32,918 bases of DNA from Oscillospiraceae bacterium. GTDB taxonomy: Bacteria; Bacillota; Clostridia; Oscillospirales; CAG-272. Under the pieces are notes generated by a model. It did not search any database. It saw only the letters and a program-made list of their open reading frames with translations, and was not told the origin of the DNA. The DNA lies in the NCBI GenBank assembly GCA_015063955.1, contig SVTD01000016.1:1-32918 (forward strand). Direction: 5' to 3'. Shown here one piece after another: positions 23,866 through 32,496 of the stretch; the stretch's first letter is position 1; every line of letters begins with the position of its first letter. A program made the position numbers and the translations under genes.

Positions 23866-23894
23866 ATTTTAACAATTCGTACGCCTGTTGTCAA
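23866..23894 (-). promoter_or_regulatory. Promoter of the first GH123-like gene
   Basis: TTGACA (23894-23889), 17 bp, TAAAAT (23871-23866). The leader AAGAAAGGACGGATC is almost the same as that of the paralogue at 32467. Confidence 0.9.
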
Positions 23895-23965
23895 TGTTAT
23901 TTTGAAATGACGCATCTAAAAGACGTATACGCCTTCCCTTTCTCAAAAACAGAATCAGTAATTAA

Positions 23966-23994
23966 AAAAGCAACCGCCGCAGCGGTTGCTTTTT
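23966..23994. terminator. Terminator at the end of the pyridoxamine kinase operon
   Basis: AAAAGCAACCGC pairs with GCGGTTGCTTTT around CGCA, with A- and T-runs on either side. It begins at the last base of the kinase stop codon and ends the minus-strand queA operon. Confidence 0.9.
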
Positions 23995-24833
23995 CAGCTT
24001 TTCATTTTCTCTGCGATGGCAGGCAATACACTTTCAAAATCTATGCCGTACCAGCGGTGGTTCTCATTTTTTACAGTTTCCTCTACTGCCGCCGCGGTGA
24101 TATTTACGGCAAGAGCAAGAGCCTTGTCCGTATCCATTCCAAAAGCAATGGCGCCAACAGCAACGGACGCAAAAACGTCACCGGAGCCGTGGAGGGGAAA
24201 ATCTGTGCTGACCCGGGGAGCAAAATAGGAATAGTATTCTTCCTTTTTTCTATCGTATTTGACTATGCCAAGCTTTCCCGCCTCGGGAGCTATTCCTGTG
24301 ATGACCGCCGCCCCCGATCCGAGATCCGTCAGCCTCTTTGCCATACCGAAGGCGTCCTCAAGGCTTACGTCCTCACGGTACTCCTCTCCGAGAAGGCAGA
24401 AGGCCTCAGTCAGGTTTGGAACGATAATATCCGCCGCCGCGCAAAGCCTTTTCATATGCTCGGGATAGCTTTCCTCAAAGCCCGTATAAAGCTTTCCGAA
24501 ATCTCCCATAACGGGGTCAACGAAAAGAAGCTTGCCCTCACCGCCGAAATCACGGGCAAGGTCGCAGGCAATGTCCACCTGTCGCACGGATGCAAGATAA
24601 CCCGTATAGATCATATCAAAATCTATACCCTCACGCTTCCACACGTCGGTGACCGCGTTGATATTATCAGTCAGATCCACTATATTAAAGTTTTCAAACG
24701 CCGTATGAGTGGAAAGAACAGCAGTCGGAAGAACTGCGCACTCGCACCCCATGGCGGAAATTATGGGCATTGCCACGGAAAGAGAGCATTTGCCCACGCA
24801 GGAAATATCCTGCATCGTTACTATTCTTTTCAT
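23994..24833 (-). CDS. pdxY: Pyridoxamine/pyridoxal kinase
   Basis: The 279-residue ribokinase-fold enzyme phosphorylates pyridoxamine or pyridoxal with ATP in vitamin B6 salvage. Its N-terminus MKRIVTMQDISCVGKCSLSV carries the family signature. FVDPVMGDFGKLYTG and PNLTEAFCLLG are conserved, and the ATP-site loop is FPLHGSGDVFAS, whose Asp is the catalytic base. It could also be called PdxK; the sequence does not separate the names. It lies 8 bp after mntP at the end of a tight four-gene run. Confidence 0.93.
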   Translation of the reverse strand: MKRIVTMQDISCVGKCSLSVAMPIISAMGCECAVLPTAVLSTHTAFENFNIVDLTDNINAVTDVWKREGIDFDMIYTGYLASVRQVDIACDLARDFGGEGKLLFVDPVMGDFGKLYTGFEESYPEHMKRLCAAADIIVPNLTEAFCLLGEEYREDVSLEDAFGMAKRLTDLGSGAAVITGIAPEAGKLGIVKYDRKKEEYYSYFAPRVSTDFPLHGSGDVFASVAVGAIAFGMDTDKALALAVNITAAAVEETVKNENHRWYGIDFESVLPAIAEKMKS

Positions 24834-24841
24834 TTTCTAAC

Positions 24842-25423
24842 CTAAAAATTAATAATTCCCGTATGCTCAAGTACTGTTTTTACGCCGATAAGAATAAGGA
24901 TCACGCCGCCGACTACCTCTGCGGTCTTTTTATATTTTGCACCGAATATTCCGCCGATCTTAACGCCGATAACGCAAAGAAGAAACGTTACGATACCGAT
25001 TATTCCGACGGAGATGAAAACGTTGAGTCCCTCCCCGGAGCCCTCTGCCATTGCCATTGCAATACCGACCACCAGCGCATCTATACTGGTCGCAAACGCA
25101 GGAGCTATCATATCACGGGCACGGACGGAGCAATCGCACTTCTCTTCACCGCCGAAAAGGGCCTCTCTTATCATATTAAGTCCGATCAGGGCAAGAAGGG
25201 TGAGAGCCACCCAATGGTCGACTGCCTCTATATATACCTGAAAGCGGCTGCCGAGAAAGTATCCCAAAAGGGGCATCAGCGCCTGAAACGCGCCGAACCA
25301 AAGACCCACGATACAGGCATTTTTAAGCTTTACACGGCACATTGCAAGGCCCTTGCACACGGATACCGCAAAGGCATCCATCGAAAGACCAACGGCAAGG
25401 ATAAGCACCTCAATAAGTCCCAT
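24842..25423 (-). CDS. mntP: Putative manganese efflux pump MntP
   Basis: The 193-residue integral membrane protein has about six hydrophobic helices. Conserved acidic residues are in the first helix (LSMDAFAVSVCKG) and the fourth (ATSIDALVVGIAMA), the signature of MntP. The middle cytoplasmic loop contains EEKCDCSVRARD. Family members export Mn2+ and many are controlled by a manganese riboswitch; none is possible here, since the gene starts two bases after miaA and shares its message. The link with tRNA-modification genes looks incidental. Confidence 0.93.
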   Translation of the reverse strand: MGLIEVLILAVGLSMDAFAVSVCKGLAMCRVKLKNACIVGLWFGAFQALMPLLGYFLGSRFQVYIEAVDHWVALTLLALIGLNMIREALFGGEEKCDCSVRARDMIAPAFATSIDALVVGIAMAMAEGSGEGLNVFISVGIIGIVTFLLCVIGVKIGGIFGAKYKKTAEVVGGVILILIGVKTVLEHTGIINF

Positions 25424-25425
25424 AT

Positions 25426-26376
25426 TTACCTCATAAAACTGCTTTTTTCAAGAAATTCACTGCACATTTCTTCGGCGCTACGCACGTTCCCCCCGCAGTC
25501 TGCCACGAGGCGAACAGCATCGGGATAACGCCGAAACCAGGTTATCTGTCGCTTTGCATATCTTCTTGAAGACTGCTGAACTGCGGCAATGCACTCACTG
25601 AGGGGCGCGCTACCCTCAAGATAAGGAATAAACTCCTTATATCCTATTGCCTGGAATGCAGGCTTATCAGGCGAAAGAAGTCCCTTTTCGAAAAGAGCCT
25701 TCACCTCTGTGAGGAGTCCCGATTCCATCATTATTTCCACGCGGCGGTCAATTCGCGAATAAAGGAGCTCGCGGTCGGAAAACTCGATTATCGCCATTGA
25801 AACGTCGTAGGGAAGCTCACGCTCCTTTGAGCGTCGGTCCCACTCGGTCTTCGTTATGCCCGTGGTCTCGTATATTTCAAGAGCGCGGATCACTCGGCGA
25901 ACGTTATTTTTATGAATTGCATCTGCCGCCTCGGGGTCAACCTTGCGAAGACGGGCGTGGAGCGCCTCGTTGCCTTCTTTTTCGGCAAACGCAGAAAGCC
26001 TTTCCCGCACCCCTTCGTCCTTTCCGCTCTCTGAAAGATCGGAAACTGAAAGAACTGCATCAAGATAAAGCCCGGTTCCGCCGCAAAATACGGGGACTCT
26101 TCCCCTTTTTGCAACGTCATCGATTATTCTGCGGGCTCTCTCAGCGTAATCCGCGCAGGAAAACTCATCCGTGGGGTCGCAAACGCCAACCATATGGTGA
26201 ACGATTCCGTCCATTTCCTCAAGCGTTGGTGCGGCAGTTCCTATCTCCATGCCACGGTACACCTGCATGGAATCGTTTGAGATGACCTCTCCGCCCACTC
26301 TTTTTGCGATTTCTATGGCAAGAGACGTCTTACCCGACGCCGTAGGTCCTGCCACTGCTATTATTTTTGTTTTCAA
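25426..26376 (-). CDS. miaA: tRNA dimethylallyltransferase
   Basis: The 316-residue enzyme adds a dimethylallyl group to N6 of A37 in tRNAs reading UNN codons. The P-loop is AGPTASGKTSLAIEI (about residues 9-23). Other conserved stretches are VISNDSMQVYRGM, HHMVGVCDP, FCGGTGLYLDAVL and NNVRRVIRALEIYETTG. QAIGYKEFIPYL and SSRRYAKRQITWFRR complete the family pattern near the C-terminus. It follows queA by 12 bp in the same operon, so two tRNA-anticodon-loop enzymes are made together. Confidence 0.97.
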   Translation of the reverse strand: MKTKIIAVAGPTASGKTSLAIEIAKRVGGEVISNDSMQVYRGMEIGTAAPTLEEMDGIVHHMVGVCDPTDEFSCADYAERARRIIDDVAKRGRVPVFCGGTGLYLDAVLSVSDLSESGKDEGVRERLSAFAEKEGNEALHARLRKVDPEAADAIHKNNVRRVIRALEIYETTGITKTEWDRRSKERELPYDVSMAIIEFSDRELLYSRIDRRVEIMMESGLLTEVKALFEKGLLSPDKPAFQAIGYKEFIPYLEGSAPLSECIAAVQQSSRRYAKRQITWFRRYPDAVRLVADCGGNVRSAEEMCSEFLEKSSFMR

Positions 26377-26388
26377 TACTTTTTTCCT

Positions 26389-27489
26389 TTAAACAATTAT
26401 CATACTGTCGCCAAATGAGAAAAATCTGTATTTTTCCTCTACGGCAAGATTATATGCAGAGAGCATCTTTTCTCTTCCCGCAAAGGCAGACACAAGCATA
26501 AGCAAGGTGCTTTCGGGCAGATGGAAGTTTGTAATAAGGGCGTCGGTGATCTTGAATTTATAACCGGGATAGATAAATATTCCCGTATCTGCGCTGCAGG
26601 GGTGAAGGATTCCGTTACCGTCTGCCGCGCTCTCAAGAGTTCTGCAGGAGGTGGTTCCAACGGCAATTACTCTTCCGCCACGTGCTCTTCTCTCGTTAAT
26701 TTCCTTTGCAGCCTCTTCTGTAACTCTGATATACTCGGAATGCATCTCGTGGTCTGTGATCTTCTCCTCCTTTACGGGACGGAAGGTGCCGAGACCGACG
26801 TGAAGAAGTACGGGGACGATGGCGCATCCCTTTTCCTTTATCCTTTCAAGGAGCTCGGGAGTAAAGTGGAGACCCGCTGTTGGAGCCGCCGCACTTCCCT
26901 CTTCTCTTGAATAAACTGTCTGATATCTTTCCTGATTCTCAAGCTTTTCAGTAATATAAGGAGGCAGGGGCATAGTACCGAGAGCGTGAAGTGCCTCGTA
27001 TACTGTTTTATATTCGGCGCCGTCTGCAAACATACGGACAACGCGAAGTCCGCCCTCAATAATATCCGTAACCTCAGCCCTTAGAACTCCGTCGCCAAAG
27101 GAGATTATATCGCCCACCTTGGCACGCTTGCCGGGGCCTGCAAGGGCTTCCCACACGTCGTTTTCTCTCTGCTTTAAAAGGAGAAGCTCAACGGGAGCCA
27201 TGCTGTCGCTTTCGATCCTTCCCTCGGGGGTCATCTTTTCGCTTCTTCTGCCGATAATTCGGGCAGGAATTACTCTCGTATCGTTGATAACGAGAACGTC
27301 CTCAGGGCGGATATAATCAAGAATATCTCTGAATACCTTATGCTCAATTTCCTCAACGCTTCGGTCTATGACCATAAGACGGGAGGAATCGCGGGGCTCC
27401 ACGGGAGTCTGAGCGATCCTCTCCTCGGGAAGATCATAGTAAAAATCGTGAAGGGTAAGATCAGTTTCCAAAAGCTCGTTTTTTATCAT
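26389..27489 (-). CDS. queA: tRNA preQ1-34 ribosyltransferase-isomerase QueA
   Basis: The 366-residue enzyme builds epoxyqueuosine on tRNA by transferring and isomerising the ribosyl group of S-adenosylmethionine. Family blocks are [20 protein letters not shown] near the start, [18 protein letters not shown], the central [45 protein letters not shown] and [20 protein letters not shown]. The ATG at 27489 follows TGAGG at good spacing; an in-frame TTG at 27501 is less likely. It is first in the queA-miaA-mntP-kinase operon. No tgt follows it, unlike in many Bacillota. Confidence 0.97.
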   Translation of the reverse strand: MIKNELLETDLTLHDFYYDLPEERIAQTPVEPRDSSRLMVIDRSVEEIEHKVFRDILDYIRPEDVLVINDTRVIPARIIGRRSEKMTPEGRIESDSMAPVELLLLKQRENDVWEALAGPGKRAKVGDIISFGDGVLRAEVTDIIEGGLRVVRMFADGAEYKTVYEALHALGTMPLPPYITEKLENQERYQTVYSREEGSAAAPTAGLHFTPELLERIKEKGCAIVPVLLHVGLGTFRPVKEEKITDHEMHSEYIRVTEEAAKEINERRARGGRVIAVGTTSCRTLESAADGNGILHPCSADTGIFIYPGYKFKITDALITNFHLPESTLLMLVSAFAGREKMLSAYNLAVEEKYRFFSFGDSMIIV

Positions 27490-27519
27490 TTCAAACCTCA
27501 AAATTATGCATTACATTTC

Positions 27520-27548
27520 AGTATATCACATTTTTTGTTTTTTGAAAA
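27520..27548 (-). promoter_or_regulatory. Probable promoter of the queA operon
   Basis: TATACT (27525-27520) is preceded by TGA, giving an extended -10; a poor TTTTCA lies 17 bp upstream. The predicted start is about 25 bases from the queA ATG, too short for a preQ1 riboswitch. Confidence 0.6.
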
Positions 27549-27612
27549 GAGGAATTACAATAAAAAAACTAATTTGAATATGCGTGGAATAAATTTGCTT
27601 TAAAATAAACAG

Positions 27613-27641
27613 TTGCATTAATTGTCGAATCATTGTATAAT
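27613..27641 (+). promoter_or_regulatory. Promoter of xpt-ydcF
   Basis: TTGCAT (27613-27618), 17 bp, TATAAT (27636-27641). The message would start about 30 bases before the xpt start codon, which leaves no room for a purine riboswitch. Confidence 0.8.
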
Positions 27642-27677
27642 GAAACAAAAAGGCTTTGGAAAGGTTGGATTACAAAT

Positions 27678-28253
27678 ATGAAGCTTCTTGAGGAAAGAAT
27701 TCAGCGCGACGGTAAGGTTTTTGAGGGCAACGTTCTTAAAGTGGACAGCTTTCTGAATCATCAGATAGACGCGCCTTTTATCCGCGAGCTCGGACGCGAA
27801 TGGAAGCGTCTTTTCGAGGGAGAGGAGATCACAAAGATACTCACGATTGAAGCAAGCGGTATCGGAATTGCCTGCATTGCGGCTCTTGAGTTTGACGTCC
27901 CCGTTGTTTTTGCAAAGAAAACAAAGACCGTCAATATTTCTGACGACGTTTATAAATCTCAGGTAGAGTCTTTTACACATAAGACTGTTTACGACATTAT
28001 CGTTTCCAAGGAATTTCTCACCTCTGACGATAAGATCCTCATTATTGACGATTTCCTTGCAAACGGCAAGGCTCTTGAGGGACTTATCGATCTTTGTGAG
28101 GCTGCAGGCGCCGAGGTCAAGGGAATCGGAATCGCAGTTGAAAAGGCATATCAGCCCGGCGGCGATCTTATCAGAAGCCGCGGCTACAGAGTTGAATCCC
28201 TCGCCCGCGTTCAGTCTATGACTGTAGGTGGCGGTGTTGAATTTGCAGACTGA
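27678..28253 (+). CDS. xpt: Xanthine phosphoribosyltransferase
   Basis: The 191-residue enzyme converts xanthine and PRPP to XMP. Conserved stretches are [63 protein letters not shown] and the PRPP-binding motif [14 protein letters not shown], close to Bacillus Xpt. The ATG at 27678 follows GGAAAGG by 13 bases; an earlier frame start lies inside the promoter. The usual purine riboswitch is absent, which is notable because xpt is often under one. The YdcF-like gene follows 13 bp later. Confidence 0.95.
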   Translation: MKLLEERIQRDGKVFEGNVLKVDSFLNHQIDAPFIRELGREWKRLFEGEEITKILTIEASGIGIACIAALEFDVPVVFAKKTKTVNISDDVYKSQVESFTHKTVYDIIVSKEFLTSDDKILIIDDFLANGKALEGLIDLCEAAGAEVKGIGIAVEKAYQPGGDLIRSRGYRVESLARVQSMTVGGGVEFAD

Positions 28254-28266
28254 GCTGAAAACGGCT

Positions 28267-28881
28267 ATGCAGAAAAGAATTATTAAGGAAATCTCCGATT
28301 TTATCTTCATTGAGGACGAGCTTTCGGAGGCGGATATTATTTTTCTCCCCGGCGGAGCCCATGCCGAGGTTCCCGAAAAGGGTGCTGAGGTGTTCTCTCT
28401 CGGATATGCCCCGATCGTTATGCCTGCGGGAAAGTACGGCATCAAGGCGGGCGCCTTTGCGGGCGTACAGTCAAAGAAGGATATCTACACGGGCAGCTAC
28501 GTGACAGAGTGCGATTTTTATAAGGACGTTCTCATAAAAAACGGTGTTCCCGAGGAAGCTATCATTTGTGAGGAAAGATCCACCTTTACGAAAATGAACG
28601 CCGTAAATTCGAGAAAGCTCACTGATAAGATGGGGCTGGATATTAAAAGGGCGATAATCTGCTGTAAGTCCTTCCACGCCCGCCGCTGTCTTATGTACTA
28701 TAGCTATGCCTATCCGGATACGGAGTTTATGATAGCGCCCATTGACGTTCAAGGCATTTCAAAGGATACGTGGCATCTCAAGCCTCTTGCAACGAAGAGG
28801 GTAATGTCTGAGCTGAGAAAAGCAGGCGGACAGCTTACCGATGAGGTGGACGAGTTTCTCGGCCACAGAGAAAGGAAATAA
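28267..28881 (+). CDS. YdcF/DUF218-family protein
   Basis: The 204-residue protein belongs to the DUF218 (YdcF/ElyC/SanA-like) family. It has IIFLPGGAHAE near the N-terminus, the stretch ECDFYKDVLIKNGVPEEAII, then ERSTFTKMNAVNSRKL, where family members keep a Ser/Thr and Asn-Ala pocket, and AIICCKSFHARRCLMYY. Members with a membrane anchor act in envelope biology, but this copy has no transmembrane segment and should be cytoplasmic; some soluble YdcF proteins bind nucleotides. The ATG at 28267 has only a weak ribosome site, so coupling to xpt is likely; a start within xpt is possible. Confidence 0.83.
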   Translation: MQKRIIKEISDFIFIEDELSEADIIFLPGGAHAEVPEKGAEVFSLGYAPIVMPAGKYGIKAGAFAGVQSKKDIYTGSYVTECDFYKDVLIKNGVPEEAIICEERSTFTKMNAVNSRKLTDKMGLDIKRAIICCKSFHARRCLMYYSYAYPDTEFMIAPIDVQGISKDTWHLKPLATKRVMSELRKAGGQLTDEVDEFLGHRERK

Positions 28882-28888
28882 CAAACTC

Positions 28889-28918
28889 GGATCCGCAATG
28901 CCTTGCGGATCCTTTTTT
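28889..28918 (+). terminator. Intrinsic terminator after the ydcF-like gene
   Basis: GGATCCGCAA pairs with TTGCGGATCC around TGCC, followed by six T residues. Confidence 0.93.
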
Positions 28919-28924
28919 GTTCAC

Positions 28925-28995
28925 TTCACCTATAATTAACGGTGAAATTTTTAGTTAATATCGCCTTTGAAAAAACAGGCTGAATCTGATAAAAT
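28925..28995 (+). promoter_or_regulatory. CarD-like gene promoter with upstream inverted repeats
   Basis: TTGAAA (28967-28972), 17 bp and TAAAAT (28990-28995) form the promoter. Upstream are two interleaved inverted repeats: TTCACC/GGTGAA (28925-28946) and ATTAAC/GTTAAT (28935-28959). They could be binding sites; no regulator is known. Confidence 0.72.
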
Positions 28996-29015
28996 TATAT
29001 TGCAGGAAAGTGTAT

Positions 29016-29050
29016 AAAGGCGGCATCAGGCTGCCTTTGTTGTTTTTTTG
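29016..29050 (+). promoter_or_regulatory. Terminator-like hairpin in the leader of the CarD-like gene
   Basis: AAAGGCGGC (29016-29024) pairs with GCTGCCTTT (29030-29038) over 9 bp with one G-U pair, followed by GTTG and seven T residues. It begins about 15 bases after the predicted start and 36 bases before the ATG, so it could attenuate the gene. Confidence 0.72.
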
Positions 29051-29085
29051 CAAAACAGTCAGGGCATAGAAAGACGGTGAAGAAA

Positions 29086-29598
29086 ATGGCAGCAGAGCAT
29101 AAGATCGGAGATTTCGTAACGTACAGGCAGAACGGCATCTGCAGGATCAATAAGATCGTTAAGCAGAATTTTGCCGGGATGGGAGAGAGAGAATATTTTG
29201 AGCTTTCACCCGTGTACGATATGAAAACGGTAATATTCGTTCCCCTTGATTCGGAGCCTCTCAAGGCAGGTATGCGTCATATCCTTTCGAAAGAAGAAAT
29301 AGACGGTATCATAAACGAGGCTGAGCACGAGGAGCTTGAATGGTCAAACGATACAAAGGATCGGGCTCAGAAGTTTGGCGATATTCTTCTTGAGGGCGAC
29401 CGTGCAAAGATCCTTTGGGTTATAAAGGTGCTCTCTATTTATAAGAAAGAGCTTGAAGAAAAAAAGAGAAAGCTGTATGCCAGCGATGCGAAAATACTGA
29501 GCACCGCAGAAAAAGCCATAACAGAGGAGTTTTCCTTTGTCCTCGGAATCAAACGCGAAGAGGTACTCCCCTATATACTTGAGAAAATAGGAAAATAA
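29086..29598 (+). CDS. CarD/CdnL-like transcription regulator
   Basis: The 170-residue protein has an N-terminal CarD/TRCF RNA-polymerase-interaction domain: KIGDFVTYRQNGICRINKIV is the usual VxYPxxGVGxI region, then EREYFELSPVYDMKTVIFVP. The C-terminal half is helical (DRAQKFGDILLEGDRAKILW, VIKVLSIYKKELEEKKRKLY) as in CdnL-type proteins, which bind the polymerase beta subunit and stabilise open complexes at promoters. The ATG at 29086 follows GGTGA by five bases; an in-frame GTG three codons earlier is less likely. A terminator-like hairpin lies in the leader, and a strong terminator follows. Confidence 0.9.
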   Translation: MAAEHKIGDFVTYRQNGICRINKIVKQNFAGMGEREYFELSPVYDMKTVIFVPLDSEPLKAGMRHILSKEEIDGIINEAEHEELEWSNDTKDRAQKFGDILLEGDRAKILWVIKVLSIYKKELEEKKRKLYASDAKILSTAEKAITEEFSFVLGIKREEVLPYILEKIGK

Positions 29599-29630
29599 AA
29601 AGGAGCCACAGTGCCAATGTCATTAAGTAA

Positions 29631-29668
29631 AAAAACAACCGAGTCCGGAAAAAGACTCGGTTGTTTTT
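29631..29668. terminator. Bidirectional terminator after the CarD-like gene
   Basis: AAAAACAACCGAGTC pairs with GACTCGGTTGTTTTT around CGGAAAAA. T-runs on both strands let it serve the CarD-like gene and the convergent second GH123-like gene. Confidence 0.92.
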
Positions 29669-29701
29669 TACTTGATGATATTGCCCTTTCGGGCTTTTTC
29701 T

Positions 29702-32467
29702 TTAGTTTGTGCCGGAGATAAGTCTTGCAAGGTAGTTTGAGTCTACTCCGTTGAATGCTCCGTCACCGCTGAGGTCTCCTGCAAGAACCTGCTCCGATGT
29801 AGGCGTTATTGTTCCTGCAATGATCCTCTTTGCAACGTTCATATCCATTGCATTGACCTCGCCGTCGCCGTTTACGTCGCCGGGGGTGTACTCGGGCTCC
29901 GTATATTCCTTTTCGCCGCAGGCGGTGCAGACGCCGTCCTCAAAGTCGTGTCCCTTTGCCTCTGTGACAATGCCTGTTGACTTCACATAATCGCAGAAGC
30001 GGCACTTATCCGCTATCTCGCCGCCGTCGGTGCAGGTCGCCGTGTCAATAGTAACGCAAATATGCTCCTTAACGTCTACCTTTTCAGAGCATACGGTACA
30101 GTATATCCCATGGGTCTTTTCGTCGTTCTGCCCGTAGCGGTAATATTCTTTGTCATTATGGAACGCCGTTGTCTTAACGCCCTTCTTGTAGCCGCAATAG
30201 GTACACTGATATACCTCATCGCCGTCCTGCTCGCAGGTTGCAGCAGTGCCGGAAACCTTTGTGAAGCAATCGCCGGCAGAGTGGAGCGAGGGAATAACCT
30301 CGTCGTACTTGGCGTCACAGCTCTTGCAGGAGTAAACGGTCGTACCCGTTGTAAGGCAGCCTGCCTCTTCTGTTACAACGCCGTCGTCCCACTCGTGGTC
30401 GCACTTGCCCTCTTCAACAGCAGCCTCAAGAGCGTTACCCAGGTCGAGGCGAACGGATGCCATAATATCGTCCGCATCCATATCAGAGTCCCAACCGCTT
30501 ACGTCAAAGCCGGGGAGCGAGAGGTAGCGAACAACGTTTGTGGATACTCCGGATACAACTTCCTTGGCTGCAGCCTCGCCGAGGTAATCCTCAAGCATCG
30601 TGAGCATCTGATATTCCTCAATACCGTCGCGCATAAGCTCTACGCGCAGAGTGCCTACGTAATCGGAAACACCGCGCATTCTCGCCTGGCTTGCGCCGTA
30701 GAAAAGAACGCCGTTACCGTAGAAGGTGTCCTCGTTGTAAACGAGCTTGTTCGTCCTCCACTCGCACGCCTTGAAGGATCCCGTTACGGTATTGTCCACG
30801 GTGTCGGTGCCGTTCATCTCATCCACCTCGCGCCAGCCGTTTGAGGAGTAATAGAGATAGCCCTCCACGTCATTCTGATAAAACTGCCAGAAAAGCATCT
30901 TCGTCTGAAGGCCCGTGTTTTCGATAAGGTGATTTGCGTAGGTGTAGCAGTAGTTTCCGCCTGCTCCGTACGTCCAGAGAACGGAGTTATCGACTCTTCC
31001 CTCACGCTTTGCAAGAGCTATTTCGCTCTGTATTCTGTCTGAGAACTCGCCAAAGAGACCGTTCCAGTTATAGTAATCCGTTCCGAAGAAGAAGTCCACA
31101 CCGAACGTGCCGGTGGCAGAATTGTTGCTGCCGTAGGAGTAAAGGCCGGAAATGGAGGCGGAAAGATCTCGCACGGGCTCCCCTCCCATACCCTTGTAGC
31201 CTGCCGCAAAAAGCTCCGACTGAGGGGTGAAGGCATAGAACTGGGGGCACCAGATGGAAACACCGCCCTGGTCGATCATTGCCTGAGTAGAGTCTGTCAG
31301 CTCGTAGTCCTTATAGTTGCCGAGGGCGCTTGTGTAATGGAAATAGGGATAGGGATGATTCTCGTGATAAGGAACCACCGCCATAGGTGCTTCCCAGTAG
31401 TTTTCAAGATGTCCGTAGAAGGTCTTGACGTCATCCACGGTCATATTCTTACTGCCTGTGATCTTGTTCCATACGGCGCCCACAGGCTCGTCCGCGGTAT
31501 AAAAATAGAATTTATCCTTTACGTCATCCCAAATATCGCTTGACGAAAGGTCGCTGTAGATATCAAGATATCTGTCATATTCAACAAATGTGCCCACCTC
31601 GCCGTAGCTTCCCGATGCGCCTCCGCCGTCATAGGTCACGCGGACAGCGTTTACACGGGGATTTGTGAGATAGGGATTGGAGGGGGAGAGACCGCCGGGA
31701 GGGTCCATTGCCACGATGCGGTTATCAAGAAGATAATTGTAGAATTTCTCGTACGTGCCGCCGTAGGCAGTATCGTTATCAAGGAATACTGCCGTCTTTA
31801 GAGCAGTTTTTTCGGAAAGGGTAAAATCCCATACGTAGCAGAAAACAGTGGCGCACTTTACGGCATTGCCCGATGAATCAGTAATATCAAGCTTCGCAGA
31901 ATACCAGCCCGAGGGGGTGCTCTCATCAGTTCTGAGCTTTATGAAAAACGCCTGGCTCTTGCCTGCGTTCAACTGGAATTTTCCGCCGATCTTTGAGAGA
32001 GGATAAACGGGATCGGGGGTTTCTCCCTCTCTTATGGGGGTGGTAGAAGCATCTGCTCCGAGAACGAACTCGTCTCTGATGCCGGACACGGTCACGTACA
32101 TCTCGTAATAAAGCTCGGCAGATATAACGTTTCCGTTTTCATCTGTAAAGTCGCTGACCTTAGCACCCATTCCCGCCTTCGTAGTGTCGGAGCAAAGAAC
32201 GAACTGAATATTCTCTACCTCGTTTTTCGCCATATAGGCAGAATAGGTGTCCATCCCCGATGGAGTTGTGTCTCTTGTCAGCACCTTTGTAAAAGAATGC
32301 TCAAACCAGAGGCTGAGCCCTTCATCCTCGTAGGGAGCGATCTCGGGAACGTAGGTATCTGCCGGGTCACCGCTTACGACGGATGAGGCGGATGCAAAAA
32401 CGTTCAGCGCACCCAGGATCATCGCCATAATGAAAACGAAAGCTATTCTTTTAAAATATCTTTTCAT
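29702..32467 (-). CDS. Second secreted GH123/DUF4091-like protein with dockerin (paralogue)
   Basis: The 921-residue protein is a paralogue of the protein at 20976-23837. They share the signal region (AFVFIMAMIL and ALNVFA), the N-terminal domain, the acidic pair Asp326-Glu327 in YFYTADEP at the same residue numbers, the DUF4091 motif VLFYGASQARMRG, and the dockerin (residues 863-921, loops DVNGDGEVNAMD and DLSGDGAFNGVD). It has five CxxC motifs (CKSC, CTYC, CTVC, CRFC, CTAC) against six, so one module differs. Start: ATG at 32467 with AAAGGACGG, the same site as the paralogue; 16 further upstream codons lie in the promoter leader. It is likely exported and cohesin bound. The sugar substrate is unknown. 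Confidence 0.88.
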   Translation of the reverse strand: MKRYFKRIAFVFIMAMILGALNVFASASSVVSGDPADTYVPEIAPYEDEGLSLWFEHSFTKVLTRDTTPSGMDTYSAYMAKNEVENIQFVLCSDTTKAGMGAKVSDFTDENGNVISAELYYEMYVTVSGIRDEFVLGADASTTPIREGETPDPVYPLSKIGGKFQLNAGKSQAFFIKLRTDESTPSGWYSAKLDITDSSGNAVKCATVFCYVWDFTLSEKTALKTAVFLDNDTAYGGTYEKFYNYLLDNRIVAMDPPGGLSPSNPYLTNPRVNAVRVTYDGGGASGSYGEVGTFVEYDRYLDIYSDLSSSDIWDDVKDKFYFYTADEPVGAVWNKITGSKNMTVDDVKTFYGHLENYWEAPMAVVPYHENHPYPYFHYTSALGNYKDYELTDSTQAMIDQGGVSIWCPQFYAFTPQSELFAAGYKGMGGEPVRDLSASISGLYSYGSNNSATGTFGVDFFFGTDYYNWNGLFGEFSDRIQSEIALAKREGRVDNSVLWTYGAGGNYCYTYANHLIENTGLQTKMLFWQFYQNDVEGYLYYSSNGWREVDEMNGTDTVDNTVTGSFKACEWRTNKLVYNEDTFYGNGVLFYGASQARMRGVSDYVGTLRVELMRDGIEEYQMLTMLEDYLGEAAAKEVVSGVSTNVVRYLSLPGFDVSGWDSDMDADDIMASVRLDLGNALEAAVEEGKCDHEWDDGVVTEEAGCLTTGTTVYSCKSCDAKYDEVIPSLHSAGDCFTKVSGTAATCEQDGDEVYQCTYCGYKKGVKTTAFHNDKEYYRYGQNDEKTHGIYCTVCSEKVDVKEHICVTIDTATCTDGGEIADKCRFCDYVKSTGIVTEAKGHDFEDGVCTACGEKEYTEPEYTPGDVNGDGEVNAMDMNVAKRIIAGTITPTSEQVLAGDLSGDGAFNGVDSNYLARLISGTN

Positions 32468-32496
32468 AACGATCCGTCCTTTCTCTTCTTGTCTAA

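Noticed and set aside
23907-24845. 312-codon plus-strand open frame
   Set aside because: It is antisense to the pyridoxamine kinase gene and starts across the promoter region; no domain is recognisable.
25424-25425. Manganese (yybP-ykoY) riboswitch ahead of mntP
   Set aside because: Only two bases separate miaA from mntP, so there is no leader.
27490-27677. preQ1 or purine riboswitch between queA and xpt
   Set aside because: Promoters on both strands lie close to the start codons and no aptamer core is seen.
27630-28445. 271-codon minus-strand open frame
   Set aside because: It is antisense to xpt and ydcF, both of which carry clear family motifs and a promoter on the plus strand.
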